From Dinochytrium kinnereticum (Eukaryota; Chytridiomycota; Chytridiomycetes; Chytridiales; Chytridiaceae), in the NCBI GenBank assembly GCA_027604005.1, contig JADGJT010000019.1, forward strand, positions 59,763 to 123,762: a DNA stretch of 64,000 nucleotides, in the 5' to 3' direction. The notes below the pieces were generated by a model that saw only the letters and a list, made by a program, of their open reading frames with translations, was not told the origin of the DNA and did not search any database. Shown here piece after piece: positions 12,201 through 24,391 of the stretch (its first letter is position 1; the number at the start of each line of letters is the position of its first letter). Both the position numbers and the translations under genes were made by a program.

Positions 12201-15200
12201 CTAAGCATCGTTTCCCAAAAGAGCGGCGTGGGCGTGTTCAATATGATACTACGAGGGGACAAAAAAAAGAGAAATAAAACAAAACAAAAAAACGGTCAGT
12301 ACCAATCTCAACACCCGTAACCAAAAACAAATAATACTAATACACACCTTTAACCCATTCAAATTTTTATACCTCTTCCCACACTCAGGAACCGTACAGA
12401 GATACGGCTTCTGAATAATATTGTTGATCTCCGGATCACCCGTATCCTCCGCATGGCCATGAAGCACGTGATACTTCAACCCCCCAGGATTCTTATACGC
12501 CTTCCCACACCCATCCACCTTACACCGATAAGGTCTCTCCCCACCAGGCCCAACGACAGGCCCACTGGCCCCCTGCGCAACAGCACCGCCACCACCACCA
12601 ACCCTCCCGCCCTGCACAAGCGTTCCATCATCCGATAAATCATCCTCCACTCCCGACCCAGACCCATTCGACGTCGACGGAGGGCCAAACATAAGGGACG
12701 ACATGGCGGCAGCGGCAGCAGCAGAGGCTTGAGCCGCTGACAGTGCCGTGGTGGGTGTCAATGTTGGGGTTGGGGAAGCAGAGGCCGACCTCGACGAAGC
12801 GCTTGACGCAGACCTTACAGAGGCCGAGGACGAGGACCTCGATGCAGCGGTGGACTTCATCAGAGGCGGGGGCGATGGTGACGACACAGACGACGGTGGG
12901 CGAGTCGTGGGAGGCTGTTGTGGGACCAGGTGTTGGAACTGCGGTGGAATTGGCGCACCGGTTGGAACCAAAAACATCATCATCCCCTCCGTTCCAGGAG
13001 GTGGAAACATGCCAGCAGGGGGGTGAGCCAAGCCCAAAGCGTTTTGAAGGCTTGTGACTAGAGGTCCAAAGAGCTGGTCAACGCTCGCCGGGTTAGTTGC
13101 GGGAGGCTTAGCTGACACCGCAGGAGCCGCAGGGGCAGGAGCAGCCAGGACGACAGCAGAAGGAGCGGGGGGAGAAGTTGCAGCGGTGGGAGTGGTGCTG
13201 CCGCTGCCGCTGTTGAACGAGCTCCTGCGAGGCGTGCTGGCGCCACTGGATACAGGCGACTCCTGGCGGCGAAGGGACAATGGGGATCGTTGCTGTGCCT
13301 TACTGGGTGTTGCGCGCTGGATATGTTGAACGGCAGCTACAGGGGTCTCATCTCCATCCACATCCACATCCTCCTCATCCGCATCCTCACCGGTGGCGGT
13401 AGCGGTGGCATCCTCCATATCAGTGTCTGCATCCGAGACAATCTCAGTGGTGCCACCAAAGCTATAAGGAAGAGTCGGGGCAGGAGGCTCAGCCAAATCA
13501 CTGCGAACCTTGTGAACAGCACCAGCAGCCGCATGATCACGGAACCGCTGAGGAGACGCCGTCCTCGAGATGGAGGTCGAAGACCCATCCACCAGGGAAG
13601 ACCTGAAAGCAGCACCGGATGATGACCCGACTCGACTCAAGCTGGGCGACGAAGTCGAAGAGCCAGGCCTTCGACGGTTGACAATGGAGAGATCATACGG
13701 ATTCGTGGACGCTGTCGCGGAGGAGGTGGAGTGGGAGCGCTGAGGAGTGCGAACAGATGAGAAGATATCCTGGATCGAGATGCCCGCTTGTTGCTGGGGC
13801 TGAGGAGCGGGGGAAGGCGACGAGGTTTGAGATGCAGTGACCGCCTGGAGAGAAGCGGCAAGCTGAGACCTCAGGAAGGCCATATCGTCATCCTCATCCT
13901 CCTGTGGCTGCGGGGAGCCAAAGCCCATGTTCTGCTGCAGGCCAAAGGCATCAAAGCCTCCGCTCCCCAGCGTGGCAGCACCAGAGGAGGCAGGGAAGGC
14001 ATCGTCCATGTCCATGTCTTCGCCATCCATAAAGTGAATGGGCATGTCGTTGTCATCGCTGTTCTCGTCGGTGTCCTCGTCGTCGTCAAAGTCAGAGGCA
14101 TGCACGTGAGCCTCCTCAAAGTGCTGCAGGAGGTCGTGCAGGTTCTCGAGGGAGAGGTTGCAGCACGTAAAGTCCTTGCAGTACTGGTCCTCGAGCAGTG
14201 CAAACTGCGCCAGATCGCGTGAGGGCGACGGGAGGACGTGCGGCGAGCGCGGGGCCAGATGGAAGGCGACGCTGTGGGTTGGTGGGTGGGAGGGAGTGTG
14301 AGGCACGGTTAGTGTGTGTGTGTGTGTGTGGGTAACAGAGGAGCAAGGGTTGTGAGAAACAAAAATTTGCGTGAGAAGATTTCAAAAAAAATACAAATAA
14401 AATTTAAAGTGCCGTTGGCGAATCAGAATGCTTCCTCAAGAGAAAAAGGAATGAAATGGCAAATAGGGAGGGTGAGCCAAGTGGATGGAAGGATGGATTG
14501 GCGGGCTGGCAGAGGGCGGCCCAGAACAAACCAACCAACCAAGAGGGGGGGAAAGACCAGATACAGTGAAAGGAGGAAGGAAGGAGGAGGAATTAGGGCA
14601 GCGCCATCTTCACCACCCGCCGCGCTGGACGTCTCGCAAGACAGCAGACAACGACGGCATGGCGCCGATTGCAAAACACGATAACAGATAAGGTGATGGT
14701 AAGCGAGATGATACCCATCATTTCGAAGAGATGTGGGAATGCATGCCATGCAGTTGAAATAAAACTGGTGACTTGGCATGATGAACCCTTGGGCCCATTC
14801 AAAAAAAAAAAAAAAAGAGGAGGCCGAGGGGGAAAGGATGGGAGGGGGAAAATACTCACTCAAGAAGTGTATCTCTCCACGAAGATTTTCCAAGAGACCT
14901 GCTGAGAGACATGGCGAGCGCAGAGGTGGAAGAGGCCGAGGAGCCCGGAAAGGCACCATTCTTTGTCAAAGAGCGAGAGAGCGAGCCAATGATGGCCATC
15001 GCCTTGCGGTAGGAGCTGCTGAGAGGGGTTGTGGGAGGAGTGTTGTTGCTTGAGGATGCGCGGTGATGCTGAGTGGGGTGGTTTGAGGCATTGTGGCCGT
15101 TACCGCTAAAGTGGGAGGAGGGGAGGGCGTTGACAGAGGAAGAGGTGGAGACCTTGAGCGAGATGGGAGCTGAGGGGCTGTGCCTGTAGTGATGCTGCTG

Positions 15201-15404
15201 CTGCTGGTTGTTGTTGTTGTTGCTGTGGTTGTGGACGGCAGGGGAGTGGGTGTGATGCGAGAGGGTGGTGTCCATCATCATTGCGGCGGCAGAGGAGGAG
15301 GGTGGTGAGGATGCGGGATGGCGGAATGCAGAAGACGGTGACGGTTGCTGTTGCAGATGCAGCGAGAGCATCGAGGTTGGAAGGCGTGGGAAAGTGAGCA
15401 GCAA
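12201..15404 (-). CDS. SFP1: SFP1-like C2H2 zinc-finger transcription factor
   Basis: Three exons, 15404-14860, 14271-12348 and a 48-base terminal exon 12248-12201, give 838 residues with all phases closing. The N-terminus is Gln/Asn/His/Ser-rich. Exon 2 begins with the family's first finger (YCKDFTCCNLSLENLHDLLQ then HFEEAH), followed by a long acidic and Ser/Pro/Ala-rich disordered region. Near the C-terminus are two paired fingers, CKVDGCGKAYKNPGGLKYH and CTVPECGKRYKNLNGLKYH, separated by a ~25-residue insert typical of Sfp1 and JAZF1. The second finger is completed only by the tiny last exon (YHIEHAHAALLGNDA), which confirms the splice. In yeast Sfp1 links nutrient and TOR signals to ribosome-biogenesis genes; the same role here is inferred. 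ATG 15371 is an alternative start. Confidence 0.88.
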
Positions 15405-15544
15405 GTACGGGGGATGGTTTGGGTGTGAGCGAGAGAGAGTGTGTTGTGTTGTGTGTGTGTGGGGATATGGATGGATGGATGGAAGGATGAGCAGAAGAGG
15501 GAGGTGAAAAATAAATGCAGAAAAAGGCTTTCTTTCCTCATCCT

Positions 15545-15870
15545 GATTATTTATTTATTTATTTATTTAATTATTTGCTTTTCTTATTATTAAATAAATA
15601 ATAATAATAATAATATTTTATTTCAGACTTGTGCTACTGTGAGGGGTTTGTGGTACGCGGCATCCAACCGTTTGGATTCGGTTGCGAGTGTGAGACAGGG
15701 CCAACAATTATTATTTATTTATTTATTCTCTTTCACATGTCTCACATTATTTATTTATTTTCAAACCAATAATAATAAATAAATAAATAAATAAATAGAT
15801 AATAATATCGTCATACTAATACTTCGGTTTGCGGTGTAAATAAATATAAAACATTAAATTCATGAATGTC
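15545..15870. repeat. AT-rich block of (TTTA)n and complementary (TAAA)n repeats
   Basis: TTTA-type repeats at about 15547-15580 and 15710-15760 face AAAT/AATA-type repeats at 15590-15620 and 15767-15810, so the block could fold into hairpins. It lies about 150 bases upstream of the SFP1-like start codon (gene reads leftward). Confidence 0.8.
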
Positions 15871-16285
15871 CGTCCAGCAGCCAGGAGAGGCGCCCGTCAC
15901 TCAAGCACACTTTATGCTTTCTGTGCCACGCAGGCTCCCGCTGTTCGTTCCCCTGGCTGGCAGTCAGTCAATCGCATCATGCATGGCCGTGCTCCCATTG
16001 GCCAGCCCAGCATCTTGTATAAATCAAATTTAATTTATAATTTATTGCTGCAGTGAATGTTGCTTTGATCTGCCCACTGCCCAGAGAAGAGAAGGCGATC
16101 ATTCTCGCTCTGTCACACAGGCATCCAACCGGCCGTCTTGTCTGTCTGACTGTCTGTCAGAGAGAGGGAGAGCTGTTACGCAATCGTGGCAGACACTGTT
16201 GTGTCCACACGTCAACGACAAGCGCACATGAGCAAAGCACCCATTGATCATGCACACACACAATGAATGAATGATGTAAGGCCAA

Positions 16286-16287
<2 letters not shown>

Positions 16288-16323
<36 letters not shown>
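16288..16323. repeat. (GCT)12 trinucleotide microsatellite
   Basis: Twelve uninterrupted GCT units. The poly-Ala or poly-Gln readings of this tract are not part of any gene I can support. Confidence 0.95.
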
Positions 16324-16326
<3 letters not shown>

Positions 16327-16379
16327 ACCAGGCATTCATTCATTCACTCATCATCAATTGCTTCTTCCACTGTGAGCAG

Positions 16380-16462
16380 TAATAATAATAATATTAATAA
16401 TAATAAGAATAATAATAATAATAAGAATAAGAATAATAATAATAATAATATAAAAAATAAAC
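16380..16462. repeat. (AAT)n microsatellite, interrupted
   Basis: Repeated AAT units with occasional AAG interruptions extend for about 80 bases, just after the GCT tract. Confidence 0.9.
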
Positions 16463-16496
16463 ATGCCAAAAAGAGGGAAACAAACACCCCCAAAAA

Positions 16497-16522
16497 ACAA
16501 ACAAACAAACAAACAAACAAAC
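16497..16522. repeat. (CAAA)n tetranucleotide repeat
   Basis: Six consecutive CAAA units follow a short C run. Non-coding context. Confidence 0.9.
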
Positions 16523-18121
16523 ACAGCAAGAGGGAAAACTGTCAGTCACTTTTTGTTCCTTCCTTGGCTGCCTGCCAATAGAACAGGTGGTGGCTTATCC
16601 CATCTTTCATGCACTGCTGTGTACTCACTCTCGCTCAGTCTTCCCCCTGCACAGCAGCAACAACAACATCCACTCAGCACCACCAACCTGCAAAAGCAAC
16701 CCTGCAAAGGGATGTGATTCTCACGAGGTGTCATCATCCCCCCACAGCCAATATTTGATCAAAGATGATTGATTGATTTTTGCATTCCCCCACAAGATGT
16801 CAGACGCAAAAGAGATAGAGAGGCCTTCGTGGAAATAAATGCGAGCTGTAACATTGATGTAGGTGGTGAGGCGCGATCCCCCATCACTGCTAAAGCCAAT
16901 GAAAAAAGTGAAAAGTCATCTGCGGACAAAAGGCGTTGCAAAGGCAATCAGAGAGTAAGTGCTGTGGGGGGAGGCGGAGGAAAATCACGAATTTGAGGCA
17001 TGATCCCACAGCACCAAGTAGCAACGACCATCCATTCCCTTGAGAATAATGTAGAAGGAGAATGATAGCGAAAGTAAACGACAAAATCTGACCGCAACGT
17101 GAACCGAGACACTACAGAGGATGGAGAAAAAGATGATCGCTTATGAAAAGCAGGATCCCAGCACTCATAAAGTGAGACGTTGAAAAATCATATGAGAAAC
17201 ATGAAGGAAGGAACGTCCATGGCAACAACAAGATTCCCTGGAATCCTGGAATCCACGACCTGACAAGAAACTCCCAAACACATTCAACAGAATCCACCAT
17301 CCTATCAACGCATGGACGTCGCAAAGCAAACCCTCTCGGGGTTAGAGTTCAGCATTCCTACAATCTTCCACACAACTCCAAGCTCCCTCCCATATCGTTT
17401 CATATTTCTTTTCAAGCTTTACTCCCACTTAAGCGTAGCAGGCGTTCCAACAGCTTCCCAATAAAGCAGCAGAGACACGTCACTCTCCACACGGTGGCAG
17501 ACTCATCGTAATGCAAACACCCACACCGCGGGGGCAACATCCTGCAGGCTCCAGAGTAAAAAAAAAACTGAGTAAAAACACACGCTGCAAAAGTCAAAGC
17601 CGTCCAACCGTCGCCACGTCACCCAGAGCTCCAGAGAAATGACTCAGCTTCCCATAATGCAAGTCCATGTTAAGCCAGAAGCAAGCTTCTCTGAACAGTG
17701 ACCAACCCCATGAGCCGAACTCGTATTTACTCACTATCCCAAAAACGCCTGAAATTTTCACTAGGAACTGAAAGTCGCTTTTTTTAGGAAAACAAACCCT
17801 CAAAATGCTCAACGGGACGTCTGTGGAAGAAATGGAGACGGGAGAACCAACAAACGGCAAGAACGGAAGAACGAAAACAAGAAAACGAAAACAAACCATC
17901 AACACAGAAAATACAGTAAACGATATAAAGAGGCATCACTTACTGTATCCCAATTGCCACCTACCTATCCACCGAGCACCGATGTGCGGCTCTACGAAGA
18001 GCAAAAGAAGAGGAAGAAAAAAAATTCAGAATGGATGTCAGCGGTTATTTGTTTGATGTTCTCAGCAAGCGGGTGGGGGGAGGCACAAAAATTAGAGGAC
18101 CACAGCGGTTACTGTTAGCAC

Positions 18122-18145
18122 AAAAAAAAAAAAAAAAAAAAAAAA
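18122..18145. repeat. 24-base poly(A) tract
   Basis: An uninterrupted run of 24 A in gene-free DNA. It may be a promoter-like poly(dA:dT) tract or the tail of a degraded retroposed sequence; nothing upstream decides between these. Confidence 0.85.
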
Positions 18146-19484
18146 GGTGGTCTTGACAATTCCACCAAATTGTCATCGGCATGTTCTGAGGTGTCCTTCA
18201 AAGATAGCAACAGCCCACTTTTGTTTGAAGGAGAGAAGGAAGCAGCAACGCAAAAAAACATACCCAAAGACTGATGCGATAGATTCACCCAACTCTGAAA
18301 GACCAAACAAAAAAAGTCACGTTAAGATGATGCATGGTTGACGCTTTCTCAAAGTCACAACCTCCAACCCACCACATCTCAAAGCACAACCTTTGCCCTT
18401 CTCGTTTCCAACTTCTTAACGCAATAAAGTTGTATTGTTCAATAAGGAGCGACCATCATCACCATGCACCACTTCCCCCTTCCCTGTCCGTCCATCAAAG
18501 ACCACTGCAACAAATCTCCGAACCAAAAGCTCTCTCCTACCACACACCCACTACAACACTCACCTTCAGTGAAGAAAAAAGAGGAATCCTATAAACCATC
18601 GTACATCATAAGCTCGTTCGTTTGGTGGTGGGTTGCGTGGTAAGTAATGGGGTGGGGGGGGTTTGGAGCGGGGGGCGAAGGAAGGTGAGAGACAAAAAAC
18701 ATGATGTTGGTGACAAACCTTTGTTATTTTTTTTTTCTTTCTCCTCTACTTTCTGACGTGGCAAGTTTCTTCCTGTGACGCCAGGCCAAAGAAAACGAAA
18801 CTTGATGCGATATTTATTCATCTTATTCCCCACGTTACGATGGTTTACTAACAAACCCAATCGGATGTGAAGTAAATGCAAGGATCTACAAATCTTTTCA
18901 CTAGAAAAGTATATCCGAAGATGAAGCGATATAGGCAGAACGGCAATTGGAAAGAAGTTCAACAAGTACTCACCCAGCCCGCGAGTTCATTCCTCATGTC
19001 CGAATCCTTTAGCGTCCTAAATTCTCCACCCATCTTGCTCCATGTCATTCATCACTCCAAAAGTTCACCTTGCCTCCATCCATCTTTGCTTTTGAAATCC
19101 AGGTCATCCGACCTTAACCCCCAAGAAATTATTACGTCGGCCACTCTCAACTTGGCGAGACAGGGAACTATAAAAATCATACATTGTTTTTAAAAATGAT
19201 CAAATTAAGGTCTAAATCTATAGGTTTTGTTGCGTCAACCAAGAACTGCGCGCCAATATACACAAAACACTTCACCAAGGAAGGGATATAAACAGATTTA
19301 ACAAAAAACAAAACCAAGGAGTAAGAAAAATACTCGGGAAAGATAAAACATAGAGAAAGTACTTAAAACCACATTCAAAAAAAGAAAGAAAAAGGAAAGG
19401 AGAGGAAGAAAGCACACCAAAGAGATGGGAAAAAAAAACCCCCACCACACCTAAAAATAAAAAAAAAGAGCAACAATAAACAAA

Positions 19485-22400
19485 TTAACTATCCACAGCC
19501 TCCACATAAGAAGCCGGAAACCACCCATCCCCCGAATACCCCCCCTCAAAACTATCATCCACCCTATACCCATGCCACCAATCCTCCGTCGGATCCCCCC
19601 CCCTCCCACCACACAGATCCACCCAAATCCGATCCCCAACCTCAAACTCCAACTCATCCTCCATCTCCCTCGCAAAAGCATAACAAGCCTCAACCTCAAA
19701 CCCAACCCTTCTTCCAACCTCCTCCTCCTCCTCCTCCTCCGCCTCCGACGCATGTTGAGGGCTGGTGGTGATGCTCGTCGTCGAGTCTTGGCGCCAGGCT
19801 TCAAACGAGGAGGTTGTGGAGGTGGGTGAGGAGGGGGCGTGGGTGGAGCCCATGGGTTGGGCGCTGACGATTTGGATGGAGACGCGGCGGGAGCTCGGGG
19901 AGGTTTTTGGCGAGGATGAACCGCTTTTGGGGAAGCGAAAGGCGGAGGAGATCTCGGAAACCCCAGAAGCTAAGTTTTTTACGTGTTATTAAGAAGGGGT
20001 CGGGGAGAAGAGATTATTGGCATGGAATACGAAAAAAATTAAGAGGGAGAGGGATATGATATGTACCTTTCCGTGGTTGCTTTGGTGAGAGTGTCTTTTC
20101 CATTTTCTTCGGCCTTCGCGGTGTCTCGGCAGGTTGCCAGTTCGGATTCTCTATATTTCGAAACGTAAAAAAAAATATATATAGTTAGACAGAACATGAA
20201 TACAATAACAACTCAAGGATCTGAAGAAGAAAAAAAAATCAAAAGAAATAGCAAGAAGAAAAAGAAAAAAACAAAAACAAACAAACCCAAAACATCAGCC
20301 TTCCACTGCTCCAATACCGTCATATTCTCAACAATAGACCTCAGCTCGCCACTCCCCTCCCCCTCAAACCCCTCTCTCCACCTCCCAATCACCTCACCCT
20401 CCGGCCACCTAGTGCTACTCCTCATCCCAACTACAATCGACCTCCTCTTCCCAGTCAAAGGCGACACCGCAGACCGTGTAGAAAGAAAGTTTTCAGCAAC
20501 GGGGTCCAACCGATTGCGGACCTCCATGTGAACCTGAGTTTGTATCTCCACAATGGTTTTAAGAACCGCGTCGAAATATTGGAGGGCGAATGTGAGGAAC
20601 TTGGGAAGCTCGTCAAGGAGTTCCGCATGGAGGGCGCGGTATTCGTCGGCAGAGAGTTCAAGGGCTCGGTCAGGTTTCTGTGATTGAGAGAAAAACATCA
20701 AATGTGTTGGCATGAATAGCGGGTCATCAAGTGTAATTCAATGGGACAAACGAGAGGGAATAACATACTGCATCTCCTTTCGCTTCCATAGCCCTCTTCC
20801 GTTCAAAATCAAGTTTCTTTTTCGCTCTCTTTTTGATGACTAACGAAAGATCTTTAAAAATCTTCTCAATCCGCTGTAGAACTGGGATGACTGTGTTGGT
20901 GACCTCATTCTCCTGAAGATAAATTAATTAGGAATCCAAAAGTCTGTCAAATCAACGAATAGTAAAGCCATGTCGCTTTTTTTTGCATTTTTTTGCTTTG
21001 TTTTTTTTGGGTTTGATAAAGCACCAGAGAGGATAAAAAAGAGACTGACCGCCTGCTTAACGGGATTGCCCACAAGCCATTCACACGCTTTCCGGTACTC
21101 GACTGCGACAAACTTGTAGCCTGCCCCGCGAATATCGTTGGATTCTACCTCATACACCTCCTCGAGCGCGATTGCCAGACCAAGCTGTCTTTCGAGAAAT
21201 TCTAAAAAGAAGGCGGGTAACGAGATATTAAGTTAAGAAGGTCGATAAAGCATCAAAGCAAAACATTTTGAGGTAAATGTTCTGAAGACAAAGAAGCTCC
21301 AAAAAGAAAAAAAGAAAGAAAAAGAAAAAGAAAAAGAAAAAACAGGCAAAAGGTATAACCAAGGGCTAGAGGTTCTTCTGCAATTGGCCTACCTTTAACA
21401 GACCGCAGCCAATACCGAAGCTCATCTCGTAGAAGTGCTGTGATTTTCTTGTGAAGCTCTTCAAAGATTCTCACCATCTCATCATATTCGGCATCAACTG
21501 TGATCTCCCCTCCAGTTCCCGTAGCTTGCTTCAACTGGAAAAGAAGAGTTTAAGATAAGAAATCCCCGCAATACTCAAAATGGAGCCAAGAAGGCATTAA
21601 GGAAGAAAGAAGTAAAGAATAAGATTCGAATCTAAAGTCTTTCAGTACCTCCTGAACTCCACGAGTTATTTTCTTAGTTATACCGTGCCTACAACAGAAG
21701 AAAAAAATAAGGGTAAAAAGTTACAATGATTTACGATTGGGGTCTTTAAAATCTCAAGGAGCAAAAAGCAAATAAGAAATAAATCAGGAAAAAATGAATT
21801 TGGATCTGCATACATGACGTTAATCTTGTTCTTTCCCTCCACGTACTTCTCCACCGTATCCTTTCGCTTCTTATATTCATTGATGTTCTCCGCCACTTTC
21901 TCAACATCGGTTGAACACTTCAATAGGTTTTGGTAGTCGGGATTTGATGAAGGGGTTTCCTTAAGTAATTGCTGCAATGTTTAGGAGAAGAAAACAAATT
22001 AATATCATCATCTAGCATCAAGAGAAAACAAAACAAAGTGGAATATTCTTCCTCCTTTTTTTTCATTATTTTTTTACTCCGAGTTCATGGCTTGCAATGG
22101 AAAGAAAAATGAACTCACCTTGACAAGCAAAGGATACTTAAGAACTCTCTGGACGGGCTTTATAACTAAACTCGAAAGATCCCAAGCCCCGGTCTTCCCT
22201 TGAAGCTGAATTTGACATTGCTAGATATTGAAGAAAAATCAATAGAAGAAGGATTGTTAAAATCAAGTTATTGTAAAGGCAGAAGATAACGAAGCCGCAT
22301 AGAAAAAAGAGTAAAAAAAACTTGAAATTTGTAATGACAACGAGCTAACCTTCAGGAAATCTCGCACGCTCTGCGGTGAATCAGGGCTTAGGAGTTCTCC

Positions 22401-24291
22401 AATCTTTATTATCGCGCCTTCGTTGTTCCTACAGTAATCGGCGTAGGCGTCTTCGATACCTTGCAACTATCGCGAAGAGTGGGAGTTAGGCCAGATTAAA
22501 GAATAAATAAAAGAAGAAAGGAGAGAAAATGTAGGGTATGTAATATAAACAAGGTGGTAATTAAGTTAAACTTTAAAAACATACGAATCCAAACCAACTG
22601 AGGGAATATGCAACTTACGTGCTTTAAAAAAGCCGCTCCAATCATAAACGGTTCGGCAGCAGTCACAATTTCGAGCTCCTCTAAAAACAGTGTCGAAATC
22701 TGGATGACTCCGTCCAAGTTCGAGAAAAGAATCTTGCAGTCCGAAGCACTAAGATGTCCTTCCTCTGTTGCAGGAATAACGTAAATCTAAAAAGAATAGG
22801 ACAAAAAAAAGCATTGGTGAGTTCGTCAGCCGCTAAAACATCCAAAGAAAATATAAACTAATAAACTAAAAAGAAACACCGCACCTCCCTCAACGTATAC
22901 ATATCCGCCAAAAACCTTCTCTCAGTCTCCACAATCTCCTTAACAATCTTTTCTCGTTTCGAGAAGCTATCCGACATTGCGCTCCCATCGTCGCTAACCA
23001 ACCCGCTAACAAATGAGTCCGTCGACCCGTCCCTTCCCATAGTAGGGGGCTGCAATGTCATGCCAGATGGTTTCGGAGAAGCAACAGTTCTCGACGGACG
23101 CCTAGTCATTGCAGGGGAACCAAAGGGATCGGTATCAGGTGAAGGGTGAGAAGGGTGAAACTCGTGGTGCATCCTTAACCGCGTTATTGAGGGCCTAAGG
23201 TCGCTTCTTTCAGTATCAGCCTCACTATGAGCGTATGAAATGCGAGACTCTATATCGTCTCCTGCATCAGATATAGAACTTCTATATGATCTAGCAGCAG
23301 ATGAGGGCCTAGAGGGTGGAGGAGGTGGTTGTTTTTTCTTCGGGAGGCCCACAGGATCGGTTGAAGTGGGTAGGGAGGATATGCTAAGTGGGGACGGAGA
23401 TGAGGGAGTGTGCCGGGCTGAGACCGTATTGGACCCAGCCCGCGACCTCGCAGGAGAAGGGGCTTCTAAGGATATAGAAACTTTCGAGCTGAGGGCTGCA
23501 ATCCGTTCTGATACCCTTCCAGCAGGTATTGACACTGATGATGACGAGGGTGTTTCATAAGATTCAGTGCGAGACAATGATACTATTGGAGGTGTCGGGC
23601 TCTCATCGCTCCCCACAAACGGATTCGATGCCACCGATGTCGAACGTGAGAGTGACGCTGGAGTTGATGCACGTGTTGAGAGATTCTGCGGCTTTGGTGC
23701 GGGAGGTGGCGGTGGCTTCTTTTTAGCACCAACGGCAGCAGCTCCAGACAATGCAATGCTTCCAACCGAAGGCGATTTGGGCATAGAGTTGACGGTCATC
23801 GAAGTCCTGCTTGCCGGATTCGCAGGAGCGGCGCTGACTTGACGAGAGCGAATAGAAACACTATTACGCCCAATTGATCTTCCATTTACATGGCCTGGGG
23901 GCGGCAGGCCCGTTCCTAATGAATGATCGGAGGTCTTGACATCGAACATACGGCTCAATCGAGACACAGGCATGCGATTCTCATACACCACCCCCGAATC
24001 GCCATCCTCATGTGAATCAAGAGATGATGTGCTGTTTCGCTTGTTGTCCATATCCATGCCTTGTCGATGCCTTACTGTGTCCCATGCAAAGGGTTTCGGG
24101 GGCGTTTCGATGCCGCTTGAAGGTATCCCATATTCTTGCCCAGTGTTGGAAAGGGTCGAGCTCCGCTTTTGAGAAGTAACATCCAGAGCCACCGAGCCTT
24201 TACCATTAACATGTCCGGTATCCCCTGATCCGCGATCAAACATCTTTGCGATGTCATTTACATTGCGCCGGGAAGCCACATCCTCAGCCAT
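19485..24291 (-). CDS. Tuba/DNMBP-like RhoGEF: DH, BAR and C-terminal SH3 domains
   Basis: Twelve exons close in frame (24291-22885, 22792-22619, 22466-22350, 22220-22119, 21971-21814, 21688-21649, 21534-21393, 21201-21050, 20912-20769, 20677-20287, 20150-20067, 19969-19485), giving 1131 residues. The first ~450 residues are Ser/Pro-rich with two poly-Pro stretches. A DH domain begins at KREKIVKEIVETERRFLADM and includes LVIKPVQRVLKYPLLVKQLL, the conserved GEF helix. Instead of a PH domain, a BAR-type helical region follows (EMVRIFEELHKKITALLRDE to ALQYFDAVLKTIVEIQTQ). The last exon holds an SH3 domain (YAFAREMEDELEFEVGDRIW, DWWHGYRVDD, GWFPASYVEAV). This matches dynamin-binding protein/Tuba, which activates Cdc42 at curved membranes; Cdc42 as target is inferred. 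Confidence 0.9.
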
Positions 24292-24391
24292 GCTGCTGCT
24301 GCGCTGGTGTACTAATAAGGAATTTTTCTCTGTTTGTGAAGTGTCAGGCTTGGTCTACAGAATTGTGACAAGGGGGCCCAGAAATGCCCTC

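Larger units (their letters stand above)
15405..19484. other. Long gene-free interval rich in microsatellites
   Basis: About 4 kb upstream of the SFP1-like gene and downstream of the RhoGEF gene, with no coding region I can support. It holds (TTTA)/(AAAT) repeats at 15545-15810, the trinucleotide and tetranucleotide tracts at 16288-16522, and a 24-base A run at 18122. Regulatory sequence for the transcription factor is the likely content. Short open frames are translations of repeats. Confidence 0.6.

Noticed and set aside
12743..13329. Gly/Ala/Val-rich plus-strand frames inside the SFP1-like gene
   Set aside because: They mirror the Ser/Ala/Pro-rich exon of the zinc-finger gene, whose fingers and exon phases are secure.
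16267..16581. Open frames with poly-Ala, poly-Asn or poly-Gln around the microsatellites
   Set aside because: They are direct translations of (GCT)n, (AAT)n and (CAAA)n tracts with no flanking conserved sequence or splice logic.
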